Numbered from the stretch's first letter, positions 48,121-60,619 are shown. The stretch: 64,000 nucleotides of DNA from Nymphaea colorata (GCF_008831285.2 NC_045143.1:2234503-2298502), one strand, 5' to 3'. The notes: generated from the sequence alone by a model not told the origin. A program made the numbers and translations.

Positions 48121-49642
48121 CTAGCTCTCTATATAGTTAGACAGGTAGAATCCCTGCCGGCCGGCGCATGGTGCACCGTGAGAGACGAAAGGAATCTGGG
48201 CAGCACTAATGACGCCTACATCGCAATCATGTTGTGGTGTGATGTAGTAAATGACATAGGGGCACTCGTGGTTGTGCGTACCCTCATACGTGGTGATCAC
48301 GAACCTTGGATCTTCACTGTCTCTTTCAGCCCTCTTCTTCACGCTGCAGCCTCCATGGGAGCACCGGTAGTAATTCCTGCAGATTTAGCAAGGTTTGATT
48401 AGTAGGCGTGTCTCGGCAAACTTCTGTCAACTATTTTCATATGATCAAACATGACCAAGTTGCCAGAGTATTTCAAACAATATTTCCATAGAGGTAACAA
48501 TCTGATGTATGAATGCACTTTCTCGTTGCTTAGTTAGAAAGATCAATATTTTTCTGTAATGAGATCTACTTTTTTTATACTAAATGGTAACCTTGGTATA
48601 TATATTTGCGCGCCAATAATTCCGTGAAGTTTACTATACATGCCAGCCCCACCCATGTAGGTGTGAAGAGCTCTTTGTGGGCTTAGTGCACAAGACATGA
48701 GTATTCGGGAAGAAACAAAACAGTGGAGATCAACTTGGTTGCCGTTTAAATTTAGTTGCCAAAGAGCATCCATATGTTGTCATAAACCTAGACGAATATG
48801 ATTTCCATCTCAAATATTAATTCCATTCACAAACTAATACCCTTTCGTATATATGTGTCAAAGAAAGATGAGATGGTGCAAACTTATTACCTAGGGTTTC
48901 GGTTGTCCTTAACCATCTTCTTTCCATACTTCCTCCATCTGTATCCGTCATCCAAGTTCTCAACATCCGACATTGTCTTAAATGCGACCTTAACACCAAG
49001 TTCATCTGATTTTCTTTTCCTCGAGCTACACTCACCTCTCTGTTTCCTGAAAAGCAAAGAAATTGGTCATTAGCGATCACATGAAGGTCGCTGCTGGTGC
49101 TGCTGAACTTGCCCGGGGGATGACTCAGATCAATCAATATGACACTTCAAGGGAGTGGTAGATGATGCTTTTAAAATAACGAGAGACGTTGAAGGCAATC
49201 GGCTGAAAAAGAATGAAGATTGGGAGGTGGGGATCGAAGGGCTTGACATAATCTGCAGACTCTAAGAGCCAGGTGACTAACCAATTAAAGCTTCAAGAAT
49301 GGAAGAAAGTGCGTTCACATGTTGATGAATCTATATCAGGCAGTCTTTGATGAGGTGGTCAGTTGACGTTCGATTACCAGAGCCACCACCATCTGAGATG
49401 TTTAACTTTAAATCCCTTCTACTCACTTACTTTGCTTGAGAATCGCCGATCTTGTTTGGCTGGTTTGAATCAGAGGTCGGAATCTGTAGGTAGCCGTCCA
49501 TTTCCAGGCCTTCAAACAATTCACCGTCGATTAATGGGTCGCAGAAGTCGAGGATGTCTTGCAGCTGGAAGCAGGAGTCATTCTCTGCAGCGGGAAAAAT
49601 TTCCGGTGTGTACGCTGGCAGATCTGTGCAGACCTTGCTCAT
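48121..49642 (-). CDS. WRKY copy W4, chimeric group IIc WRKYGKK factor, 207 aa
   Basis: Exons 49642-49431, 49046-48891 and 48376-48121 (212, 156, 256 nt) join in frame; intron 2 is only 514 bp. Exons 1-2, intron 1 and promoter nearly match W3: the only protein changes seen are R2S, N51Y and Q120R. Exon 3 and intron 2 up to about 48870 match W5 instead (GVISAAQ and GAPCAGRQG, where W3 has GVVSAAQ and GAPYAGRQG). W4 thus spans the junction of the 14-kb segmental duplication. It alone has V139A and R143S in the zinc-finger region (KKRAERDSEDPRF; all other copies [10 protein letters not shown]), replacing residues that are nearly constant in group II WRKY proteins. WRKYGKK (108-114) and Zn ligands C128, C133, H157, H159 remain. 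It may be a working but altered factor or an early pseudogene. Confidence 0.92.
48862..48895. other. Junction of the 14-kb tandem duplication inside W4
   Basis: Left of about 48871, W4 intron 2 shares W5's sequence, including loss of a 25-30 bp GATGAAGATGA-containing piece that W2 and W3 keep (34492-34520). From about 48880 (GTGCAAACTTATTAC) it follows W3 (W5 has GCGCAAAATTATTAC). The switch lies within about 20 bp, beside the exon 2 donor. Confidence 0.85.
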
Positions 49643-49754
49643 CCTAGATGCTTAACGGTGATCCCGATGGAAAGAAAACCAAGCGGTTCGGGGATGGCCG
49701 GGTTCCTTTTCAGGGATTGCTCTGTAGTGAACACCAAGGAAGGGTGCGTTAAGT

Positions 49755-49905
49755 TTATCTTATATAAGCACCGAAGCAGGTTCTAGGAAATGTTGTGCAA
49801 TAATCTACTAATGTATTATATAACAATAAAGCGATTCCTTGCCACAGGTCAACCAACCATGGTTTGCTAGTACGGTGTCAAAGAACCATGGTTTGCATGT
49901 ACCGT
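49755..49905 (-). promoter_or_regulatory. W4 promoter: TATA box, W-box-like motifs, doubled ACCATGGTTTG
   Basis: Same layout as W3: CTTATATAAG at about 49759-49768, GGTCAA (W-box TTGACC on the gene strand) near 49848, and two ACCATGGTTTG copies near 49857 and 49886. Near-identity to the W3 promoter reflects recent duplication. Confidence 0.6.
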
Positions 49906-50621
49906 GTGCCTGTGATTAATAATCTTTTAAAAGAAAAAATTAATGTGATTTATTATTTCAAAAATATTAAAAAGTATTTTATAATCTAACTCTCTAAATC
50001 TGTTTAACATAGATTCATAAAACATTCACATATTATCTTTGCTGCCAAACAATAATAAACTGTTTTATCAATCTGTCTAAAGATTGGGGGTAAATTGATT
50101 CTTGAAATATTGTAACGTATGAATCTGAATGTGTCAATTATGTTCAACAATTGATTATTGTTTCCATTACCAAATGGCCGCTTAGAAACCTCAGTGGTTC
50201 TCCCAAGACGAGATTAGACTAAAAGCACATTAGACCAAATCTCTAACACATTCACAGCCACACTCAAGGGATTATGCATGTTAAGGATCAGTTCTGTCAA
50301 TTAATTGGAGAGGGAGGTTGATATTCAAAGCCAATGTAGTCGAACGCTAGGTAAAACATAAATTTACTAGGTCATCTATACATATACGGCCAGGTGAAAT
50401 TTCTTAGAATCCACCCTTGGAAACATTCCAGATTTATTTTTTTCATAGAGTAAATTTTTTGAGCATTTGATGGACCACAGATAATCCATACATATACAAA
50501 GAAACAGAAAAGTGAAAGTTCCGCGATTGCGATTGCAAGCTGAAGTTGAAGAAGGTCAAAAGTTGAACCTCGATTTATTCTGGTAGCAAATGAATTAACC
50601 AATCCTTGTCGTGTCATAGAA

Positions 50622-50655
50622 ATAATAATAACAATAATAATAATAATAATAACAA
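50622..50655. repeat. (AAT)n microsatellite
   Basis: About ten AAT/AAC units. Copy 1 has only a few units near 36163-36185. Confidence 0.85.
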
Positions 50656-50739
50656 AAACAAAAGAAAGAAAGCAGACGAGAAAAAACTTGAGAAAAGACA
50701 GGACAGAAATTACAGGGTGATGATCTGTGAGGTCTGGTC

Positions 50740-51120
50740 AGACCTCACGGATGCAAGAATCAGGGAGGCAACGTCATCCCATACGGAAGCATGAACATGA
50801 AAGTAAAATTTCTGCTTACACGTGTCAAAGAATGGTTGGTTGTAGTGTGCACGTGGAAAATTTTCCAGCACGTGGTTTTCACTGTAATGGGATAAGAAGG
50901 TTCTAGGTAGAAGTTATTCGGATGAGCAGAAGCTATACCTGATGAAGAAAAAGAAGAAGAAGAAGAAGGGCCGAAGCTCCGTCGTCCTTGAGAACTTAGG
51001 AGATTGGTGATATTCAAAGATAGAAGACAGAAAAGGCGGCCGGCCCAGAGGGCCCCTGGCTTCTCAGTTGAGGAGAAAAAAAAAAAAAGAAGAATGTCCC
51101 CATGATCGATCAGTTATCCA
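50740..51120. repeat. Array-unit block R2, copy 4
   Basis: Almost identical to 36270-36690, with a shorter (GAA)n tract near 50952-50968. Confidence 0.75.
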
Positions 51121-52264
51121 CTGTTCGGCCATGTTCTTAAAATAATTCTCGCTTTTATAAAGTTGTTCGGTTCGTAAAAGATCAAGAAGGGATGCATTTT
51201 ATAAAGAAAAGGCACGTGATTCCGATTATTTCGCTCAAAGTTTTATCAAACAGTATGAAACTCGTGGCTCGGGAGCCCAAAATATTCACTCAGGCAAACA
51301 CGGTAGGGACTACAACTAAGTTAAAAAATGCTTTCATGTATTCGCAAAATCTCGGTTGAACAGTTTCTATGAGAAATTGGTAATAAAATGAAATTCATGC
51401 TTAAATATGAAGCATGTCTTTTGTTAAATCTAAAAGATAAACCAACAAAAATTTATTAATACTCTTAATATTTAACGCCCTGACTTTACATATCATTTAA
51501 GCTAAATACATTGAATGTTGCCTGTCTTAATGAATCTCTCTCTCGCTGTCTTCTTTCACTGTTATAGTTTTACTTGTTGCTCTTTGTTGTTTTGGCATCC
51601 AATTTTCTTGGATATGGCTCCGTTTAATGAAGTTCTTTCCAGCTCTCTCTCTGTCTCCCCGTCTCTTTCTTTCAACCTTATAAGAGCAAAAGTTACCGAA
51701 ACGAACCCACGTCTGTTTGAAACAAGAAATTTTTTAAAGTGAAACTTTGGATATGCACACGGTATAAACTTAGATGCGTCTGTGAGCAATTCATTTTATT
51801 CCTCATATCTTTTGCTTAATTACAGAGACAATCATGATGACATCCATGCCTTTTTGTCACTATTTGGTTGCTTGGTCTGGTGGTTTTAAGATAACAGGCA
51901 ACGGCAGATAGATCTTGCCGCGCATCGTCGAGCTTAAAATAAACAAAAGACATTCAGTGGTGGGTAGGTACAAATCGAAATACTGCGCATGGGCTGCTCA
52001 ACATACAGCAATTTATTTTAATATTATTCCGAGTATGAGGTAATTGCCATGCAGCCACATCTTAACTTCCTCAATCTCAGTTCCTGAAATTTGACGGATA
52101 CAAATACAAAATTTCAGCTGAACATCTTTTAAGGTCAAGTCAATGGCCCTCTTTTTCTCTCTTCCTCTCTCTGTCTTTATGGATTGAGAAGTCATCCGGC
52201 TTCTCATAACATAAAGCCCAATGCAGCGCGTTGAGTGATGAAAATGGCAGAATGATTTCAGCTC

Positions 52265-52266
<2 letters not shown>

Positions 52267-52308
<42 letters not shown>
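52267..52308. repeat. (TA)n microsatellite
   Basis: About 42 bp TA; counterpart of the CA/TA tract at 37831. Confidence 0.9.
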
Positions 52309-52309
<1 letters not shown>

Positions 52310-52739
52310 CTATCACATTGTGTGATTTGTTTTACAACTGCTCTATATTTATAGAGTTTTCTTCTCAATAATTATGTAGATGTAGTAAGCATGTTTCCAA
52401 GTGAAGTTTACAATAGTCAGACCCAATCTTGGTATGAGTCTGTTTGGTATGAACCCGATGTACATCGACTAGGACATTGCTCCCTTTCAATAAAGGGTTT
52501 ACATATATAGCGCCTAAAAGAATCAATCTAAGGATGGAAGACTTCGTCCAACACCAACTTTGACCAGCCACCTAGGTTGTACCCCTCAGGCCAATTGTGG
52601 TATGTATGTAGGACAAGATAGGATCAAAATGGACTTTGGAAGCCAAAAACTTCCAAAACTTTGTCACATGCAACATTTTGTCCTTCCACTATTAATTACA
52701 AGATCATATGTGTCTCTAACATTTTATATTATCAACTTT

Positions 52740-53030
52740 GCATTTTAGGGTGTATGAGGATGACACCCTCAAAATCTCGATTTTGTGAAAATTTGGTCTT
52801 GTGAAATCAAAATTTTTGATGAGTATTTTTTTATTATAAGATGGTTGCCGTCTTTGGGTGATACGCTCGGAACACGGTCTTCTGTAAATGACCGGAGGAG
52901 ATAATTATTTACTCCTTTTTTAAAAACCAAGTTTTATGAAAACTGAGTTAGTCTTCAGATCATCCAAACAAAACCAAGATATTGTTTTTGTACTGTCATC
53001 TAAACTCCCCTTTATAGTTTTAAAAAAGAA
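52740..53030. mobile_element. MITE-like element, copy-2 counterpart
   Basis: Counterpart of 38260-38560, beginning GGGTGTATGAGGATGAC. Inherited by duplication, not an independent insertion. Confidence 0.5.
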
Positions 53031-53245
53031 CCAACATTCATAATATAATTAAACGATCGGAAGGTCGTGGAAATGTTAAAAGTAAGTATGCCAGACTGTC
53101 GGGCACATAAGAATAATAATTGAATTGTATTAGGTACGATCTAGAAGGTTAGCACTTCCATTAATAATTTTGATCGATGGTTATGCACTCCCCGCCATTA
53201 TCATCATGATCCGCCGCCACAACCCACAAGTTTTGAGATCAATGT

Positions 53246-53271
53246 TATATATATATATATTTATTTATTTA

Positions 53272-53351
<80 letters not shown>
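53246..53351. repeat. Compound (TA)n(TTTA)n(TA)n(GA)n microsatellite
   Basis: TA, five or six TTTA units, a second TA run and about 30 bp of GA. The single TA tract at 38762 is its partner in copy 1. Confidence 0.9.
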
Positions 53352-53409
53352 TTGAGATTTGAAGTCAAAGCCGGCCCCAACAGTAAGCTTAATGCATATG
53401 CAATTTAAC

Positions 53410-53650
53410 AATGGCCCATGGTCCTTGTTCGTCTCTGCATTTTTTAAAGCAAGTTGGACGCTACAGTTCCATTGTGGGGTTTGAACAATCTAAGGTCATG
53501 GCCCAGCTGCTGCGGCCTTAGTCAATAATCTCTTACATATTGTCAATATTCCCATCATCAGTTGACGTAGCCGCCATGTACATATACTGACGTTGCCATG
53601 CAATTTTGCACGTTTTCAGATCCACCAGATGATTTGAACTTGCAAATCTA
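53410..53650. repeat. Dispersed repeat R1, copy 6
   Basis: Counterpart of 38870-39095. Confidence 0.75.
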
Positions 53651-53890
53651 AATTCTCTTAGTTCTGTGGTGCGTTATAGCCATGTCCTCAGTTCTGCTTG
53701 CTTGTTTGCTTCTCTTTTCCCCTCCTCTCTCTCTCTCTCTCTCTGATCTTTGATGCCTTCTAGCTTGAGCTTAAGATTCTTAATTTCAGTTCTGATCTTA
53801 ATGGAGGAAGACGGGAGATCAAAAAACTATTTGAGTTCTGATCTTAATTTCAGTTCGTAAAAAGTTGGTTTTATTAAAATTACGAGGGTG

Positions 53891-54079
53891 CAGTGGCGGA
53901 GCCAGAAATTTTTGGCTATGGAGCACTTGTGAAAAAAAATTCTGTTATTTTAAAAATAAAACAAATATTGGCGTGGGCAACACAGGCGTGAAGCTGGGTT
54001 GAGACTCCATTTCACATGGAGTTTTCTTGAGCTGGCGTGGGCAGGCGCCCACACCTGCCCCACGCTGGCTCCGCCACTG
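53891..54079. mobile_element. Non-autonomous hAT-type MITE, 189 bp
   Basis: Terminal inverted repeats CAGTGGCGGAGCCAG and, at the right end, CTGGCTCCGCCACTG are perfect over at least 14 bp. The element is flanked by an exact 8-bp direct repeat, CGAGGGTG, at 53883-53890 and 54080-54087: the hAT-superfamily signature. The interior has no coding capacity. Copy 1 of the segmental duplication has an empty site (AAGAGGGTG near 40574), so the insertion is probably younger than the duplication. Ends of this kind are common in plant genomes. Confidence 0.92.
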
Positions 54080-54089
54080 CGAGGGTGTA

Positions 54090-54500
54090 TGCTACACCCT
54101 CATCTAATCCAGTTTGATAAAAACTTGGTTTTAGAAAAATAAACTTTTTTAATGAGTTTTAAAAACCTTATTTATTTGTTCAAGTGGCAATTTCAGCACT
54201 TGGTTTTTGAATGGCGTCAAGGCATTAGGTTTTTCACTCCTTTTTACAAAACCAAGTTTTGTCAACACTAGGTTTTCCAGTTTTGATGACTACTAAACAC
54301 TCCAAAACTTGGTTTTGTGATGTCATCTATATGCTCAGTGAGCTTTGGAAACTTGGTTTGTTTATTTGGGTGACATATTCAAAAGTTGGTTTCATTTATA
54401 AACAACTTGAGCAGGTTTTTAATTTTCTTTTACAAAATCAGGTTCATTCAAAACTAGCTCTGCCGAGACCCAAGTCTGATGGCACTCAAATATTCCAAAA
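54090..54500. mobile_element. MITE-like element, copy-2 counterpart
   Basis: Counterpart of about 40570-41000, with the hAT element inserted at its left edge. Confidence 0.45.
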
Positions 54501-55969
54501 CACTTTTTACAACTTGATGGTACTGGAAATTTAATTTTTCACATCGCCTTGTGTCAATTTCTTTTTTTTCAGTTCTTTGATTTGCAAGCAATTCGGTCAG
54601 ATTTGTTCCCAAGTATGATGCTAATTTTCGCAGCCACTCGTTCACGTATTGGAACTGAAGCAATTAAGTTTTTGTTCTAAGAGCAGTGAAATCTATACTT
54701 GGCACCAGCTGTCATCTTATTGCTGTGAAAACAATATGGTTTTGGTGTTTTGGCTTTACGTTACCAATTTCAAGTGAAACCTCATTTTCATATATGTCTA
54801 GTGTTAATCTAATCGATATACATCCTCTCATTACAACCGACGTGTAAAGGAAAGGATCAGATAGACTAAAGCTGGCACAGAAGACTCAGATGACAAAACT
54901 TCCGTCAAAAGCAAAGACGATTGATTAAACGCATCTTTGATTTTGGAACACGTCGTTTTCAGAAAATCAAATCAACTTTGATCATGGTTGACAAATCATA
55001 ATTCTAAGAATATTTTTCACCGTTCCCACTTGTTCAATGTGGCGGTTGTTCAATATATATATCTAAATAACAGATACAATTTCACATAAATGTGTGTGTG
55101 TGCAGATCTCCTGTTGACTAATTAGATTGATGAAGAAAGCTGAAGGATAAGCTCATGAGGTGCACCTAATATTTGTTTTTGAAACTTTGAATGAATGATC
55201 AGGTCCCATGTACATTAACAACTTCATTGCCGCACAGGCATAAGGAAATTTCCCACTCTAACAGACAAATATATAAAGTGATCTTCTTGTTTTTTCTTTC
55301 GATCATTCTTTTTGACAAAAGATGCACAGATGAGTACCAAAATCATTAGAGCCTTTAGGTTGAACGACTAGAGTCAAGCCGCCAATTCGAACACACAAAA
55401 TAATGTCGCCGATTTGTACTTATCTATTAGATTTTAGTTACAAACCATTGGAACCGTGAAACGAAAAAAAAATTCAATTGATTTAATTAATTACAAATCG
55501 CCGCCACACAACTGTCCCTTTGTTTGTGTTCTTGACAAGTTTCTCAAAGCCAGCTGGATCACAACTCATTTTTCAGGAAACTTCGGCACTGTTTTCATTG
55601 AAAATACTATGAGCAGTTCCTTCAATGCTATTTGGCATTAGGAATAAGATGTAAGTGTTTATGGATCTATCTTAAAACTGGAGTAAATTCGTGGAATGCT
55701 TTAACAAAGGTCCCATGAATTTATAGCAATTTTAAGGTAGATTCATGGAACACTAGTGATTACATAAAGTCCTTAATGTCAAACGACCACTGCGTGAACC
55801 CTAGTTGTCTTCTGTAGAACCTACTATCATCAGAATTTTAAGTATTTCCTAAAATGTTTTAATAAATAATTAAAACAAAAAAGATCATTTAAACCTTCTA
55901 ACTTATTGAGCCATATATCTAGTTGTCTGTACCATTTTTTATTATACAATCCTGCTTAATTAGGCTAAC

Positions 55970-56075
55970 AAATTAATTAAGTGCATCGCTCAATGCTTAT
56001 GAGAATCGAACTAGTGGCTGGCCTTGCACCCATCTGTTAGGTTAACTAGTTAATCAAACACCCTTGGGGCAGCTG
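55970..56075 (-). mobile_element. Possible tRNA-like SINE remnant, copy 2
   Basis: Counterpart of 42460-42545, with B-box-like AGTTCGATTCTC on the - strand. Confidence 0.45.
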
Positions 56076-57550
56076 CCCACACAAACCAACCCATTTTCAA
56101 CAGCAGAATGGGTCCGGCAGTAGTTCAAAGCTCTTAATTAGTTGGCTTACCCCTCTTCTCACGATGCGGAGCCCTGATCGAAGCTCCTTAATGTCCTCCA
56201 GCCAAAAACTTTGCAATCACGTTACTCTTCTCATCTTCTTTGGTGGGGATTGTTAGTCCATTAGACCATGCTCTACTAATTTCACTAATCCGTCGGCTAG
56301 GAAGGATCCAAATTGGGTGGGCTAATGGTGGGAGATTGGAGAAGGATCCAAATCCAAACCCATAACACATCCAATATCCCAATTCCGATCTGAAAGCCAA
56401 TTAAAACCAAGTTCAAGATCTGAAATTTAGTGCTTGTAGCCAGACCCAATACTTGCCCTACCATTGAATTGCCCCACAAGCCTCAAGGGCAAGGTCCATT
56501 TTGTTGAAACCAAAGTCAATGAAAACGATTTGGACCAAGTTGGGTCCATTTCTCACCGGCACCTGAAAATGGCGAATAAAGTTTTGGTAGAAAGTGATAG
56601 ATTCCGCTTAGTTAAGTCCATTTTGCATAGAATTGAGGGCAACACCAGGAGGTAGGCAGCCGCTATTTGAATAGTATCTATGCATGCTTTTACACCTATA
56701 ATAAAGGAAAAGGAAAGAGGTGATGGATTGTGAGTCGGGGTAGGGGGTGGGCATCGGGCAGGGCCGATTCAGATGTAATTAAAAAAAATTATTTATATTT
56801 ATGTATATATATATATATATGTATATAACGAAAAATATATAAAAATATATTTAAAATTAATAAAAATTTTGAAATCAACTCAGCCCAATGTGAATCCGGG
56901 CCCAGGCGGCTTCAGCCCATTTTTATGGTTTGAGTCCGGCCTGGTGCCCAATCTTATTAGGAGCTTATCCCAACTTCTAGGATATTGTGAATTTGTCAAA
57001 CTCAGTTCTTATTACCGATGAGGGTTGATCACGTATATCATATCCAATTTCACATAACTGAATTTGATCAATCTTCAATATTCTTATGTATTAAACTGTG
57101 TACAAATAAACCTCTATTTGATGTCTCAAAGGGGTTGGTGCAATGAAAGGAAATTAAAGAGGATAATAGGTGGTCAGTCTTTGTTTTGGATCACAATATT
57201 GGCTGCAAAAAAAAGCGACTGTTGATGTGCAAATTGAAGCATGGATAAAAAGGCACAGAGGACAAAGGGTTGGGTGAAGGATTTCAACCTTCAGCTAGGT
57301 GGTGGGTCTTCCCTGCTCACCTGGTATTAACGGTGTGATTATTACTGGGAGCTATTCATTTCAAAAAACTCTTTCTATCATGCTCGATTTAATTGGAAGT
57401 ACAGTAATTTTGGTAAACCAACGTATTAACATCCCTAATAATACGAAAGTAAAATCTGTGTAAATGTTTAATGTAATTTAATGGAACATGTAGTTCTTTG
57501 TGGGTCTTCATATTTAATTTCTGGTACTCATATTCTATTCTACGGATAAA

Positions 57551-57571
57551 AGAGAGAGAGAGAGAGAGAGA
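57551..57571. repeat. (GA)n microsatellite
   Basis: Short GA tract absent from the matching place in copy 1 (near 44000), where ACGACATACAGG follows directly. Confidence 0.85.
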
Positions 57572-58377
57572 TGACATACAGCCACATAAACGCTCATGCG
57601 CACATAAAAATGGGCAACAATGTGAATGACGTCTTCAAAGTCCTCCGCTTGAATGGTGCCAATTTTTTTCTCTTTGGTACGTCTGAGATTCGCATATTCG
57701 AACGCTTTATATGGATTGTCTAGACATGTTAGCTGTAATTAAGTATACGGCTTCTTGAAATTAAGTTACTTTTTTCAGACGCAAGATCAGACGCTTTGTG
57801 GGGATTGACTTGTATAGTCTTTCAATAACTGCATCGTAGAAAAAGGAAATATAATTAAATAATTGGTAGTACCAATTGATTAAGCATTACACCTTGAAAG
57901 TTGGCGCATTTGGTATGAATTTGGATTCAGGTGAAACTCCTCGTATTTAGAATGAAAAATACATTTTTTAATCTCAAAAAACAAGAATGAGAGCGTGCCG
58001 GTAGATCACCACGTTGTAGGATGCAGTATACATCCAACGCCAATTTATAAGTACAAAAGGAAATCTGAATTTTCATTGCCAACAATCAGATTCAGACTTT
58101 GATTCTCGATTCCTATCAAACAGGAATACCCTGAATGACTTTCGTGAGGAAATTAAGGCAAGGTTTTTGTATTGATGGTGGCAGAAACGAGGCCTGATCA
58201 CGCTGTTGAAAGTTCAAAATATTCAGTACAAGCTCTAAAATGAGTTCAGACTCATAAAAATGTATGTGGTGGTTTTATCTTATTAGTACATTTCATTGCT
58301 TAAATTGAGATCAGATTCTTACTCCACCTGCTTTATTACCATAACCAAATGTAGACTCGTCACCATTCAATTCAAAA

Positions 58378-58408
58378 TGGATATATATATATATATATAT
58401 ATATATTC
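58378..58408. repeat. (TA)n microsatellite
   Basis: Counterpart of 44823-44845, slightly longer. Confidence 0.85.
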
Positions 58409-58624
58409 TCGTTGCTTAATTATAAAGATCGATATTTTTCTACAAAGACGTTTGCTTTTGGCCATGAGCATACTCTATGGTATACCCACCTACCCAGGGG
58501 ATATGCTGGATCATGACCAGTATCTACTGACATTGGGAAGACGGCTGTTGTATAGAAAACATACTCTGATGTTTCCACATGAACGTTGATGAAAGTTGAA
58601 GTCTATTCTGACATTTACGATTAA

Positions 58625-59165
58625 TTGTTGGTATAGACAATCATGTTCCGACGGCCATCAGGAAGCGTTCATGAAACTCCTCTTTTGCTGACGCTTCCTT
58701 TGAACATCATTGAAAATCACCTATACTCGCTTCTAAGCTGCTGGTTCCGCGAGTTGGAGGGCAAGGCCGAGAGCACCTTGATTGACTTTGAGCGAGTTTC
58801 ACCCGGCCAGTTGCTTCCAAACTTGGTAGGGTTCGACCAAAAGATCACTAGTGATCCCAAGCCGTGTAAAAGGGGGTCTAAGGGGTTTCCACCGTGGGAA
58901 ACGAGATCCAACACTCGGGTATGCCGAGGGAGAGACTTATTCCTTTGGGCGAAATCCACAATAAGTGGTCAAGGTCGCCGCTAGTCGCCAGAGCTCCAAG
59001 AGGTTCCTTGTCGTTGTCCGTTGGCTGATGATGCCGTCATGCATGGAAATGTGTCTGGAAAGGCTTTTTTTTTGTAGTGCATGTCAAGCCTCTTTGTGGG
59101 TGCAGTGCAGAGCACTTGGATTTTCTAAGATCCGTAAGGAGGTTGATACAACAGGATTTAGTAAG
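58625..59165. other. Segment present only in duplication copy 2
   Basis: About 540 bp with a visibly higher GC content than its surroundings, absent between ACATTTATGGTTA and GGGGCTGGCAGGTGACC in copy 1 (near 45085). Contains a 113-codon + strand frame (58643-58984; contains LLPNLVGFDQKITSDPKP) with no recognised domain. Could be a transposon fragment inserted in copy 2 or a deletion from copy 1. Confidence 0.5.
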
Positions 59166-59984
59166 AGCTAGTAGGTGACCAGTCTTCGTTTTGAATCCCT
59201 GAGGGCCAATTATTTGTGCTGCAAATGAGGGGCTATTAATGCCTGTTGAAGTGTGGTGAGGGCAGCATCTTGAGACACCAAAGCAAGACTTGTATGCTAG
59301 GGATGAGGGGTTGGGTGAAAGCTTCAGTCTTCTTTTTTAGAGAGTGGGTCAAACTATGCTAATCTGTAAAAATACTTGGGTATTAGACAAAAAGTAAAAG
59401 AAGGTGGAATTCAAGAACTTAATTAGTGTCTTTTCAATCTATTTGTCAATTGTTTTTCTTTTTTCAAAACTTTTAGGTTAGATAAGGAGAAAACCAACAA
59501 TCTATTTTCACTAGCCAAGTTTGTTATTTAGCTAGCAATCTTGTCATGTAAACCCCAGAATTAGATCCATCAACTGACTGGTGCTCTTTGTTCCTTGCTG
59601 CAAAGGATCGCACATACCTTAGGCATCAAGCCTTTAGATATGAGTATGGAGACCTCAGGGGAAGGGAAAAAGCGATGCCTGCACAGGTAAACTGTTTTTA
59701 GCATATCTATCCCATCTAAATCGTTTTCTAAAGTTCTGCAAAGGCTTGGCTCTGTTCATGTCATTGATCTTCCCTATAAACCTCAGTTAAGAATCTAATT
59801 TTCATGGTAAAGAAACTTTGGCATTTTCTACAAGGTAAATTCCCGTTTTATCTTTGCTCATGACTTACCATCGGGACCCCTATTTGAAGTATAGGGGTTA
59901 ATGAATTTATTTTTCTCATGTCATCTTGTTTCAAGGTTACTAGAACTCCATTATCACAAAAGTTCCAGTTTTGTCTTACCAACC

Positions 59985-60190
59985 TAGATGGAGGTGGGGG
60001 GCCGGCAGGGGCCATGGCCTCCCTCCCTCCCGGGCAAAAAAAAAAAACAAAATTTTGCTTGTAAATTTTGAAAATTTTATTGTAACCTATATAGAAGATT
60101 TGAAAAAATATATTTTTTCTCCCCTTAAAATTCTAAATCTAGCCTTTGCGATAAAAAAAACCCTAGTTCCACCATTGAACCTAGGAAACA
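59985..60190. mobile_element. Degraded element, copy-2 counterpart
   Basis: Counterpart of 45880-46085. Confidence 0.35.
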
Positions 60191-60619
60191 TATTATAGCT
60201 AGTGCAGTTTCTTGTTAATTTTATAGAATGAAACAAGAGGATGATCGATTATTATTGACACTTGATGGTACTTTTATGCTTGTTCTCTAATGGTCACTGT
60301 CATCATACAGATCATGTTGGCCTTAATCCTTGTAGTAATTAGGTTAATGGCTAACGGTTAGTCCCTGAAGTTCATGGTTAATCAGTGTTACAGATCATTT
60401 TTGCCTAAACACAGTGTTACAGATCACATGCTAGCTCCAAGAACAAACTAACATGTGATCGTTTATTTAATCTATTCATAGTTTATGTATTCTCTTGGTA
60501 CAACCGCCTTGTTAATCACATGTATAGCAAGTGCAGATATATGTTTAACAAAGGTTGGAATGACGACTGTTTAGCGCATATGAAGTTTAATAATGCCTAT
60601 GGGTTAGCACATGCCCTCT

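Larger units (their letters stand above)
34530..48870. repeat. Segmental duplication, copy 1 (about 14 kb)
   Basis: Collinear with 48871-62560. Matching anchors (copy 1/copy 2): WRKY exon 1 35076/49431, block 36270/50740, 37064/51515, 37926/52365, 38870/53410, 40987/54480, 42663/56188, 44739/58296, 46655/60425, WRKY exon 3 48121/61811. Offsets drift from about 14.45 to 13.5 kb because of insertions and deletions. Copy 1 alone has about 39100-40560. No intact gene lies between the two WRKY loci. Confidence 0.9.

Noticed and set aside
49363-49786. + strand frames opposite W4 exon 1 (also near 35077 and 63062)
   Set aside because: Antisense shadows of WRKY exon 1; no splice sites or homology support.
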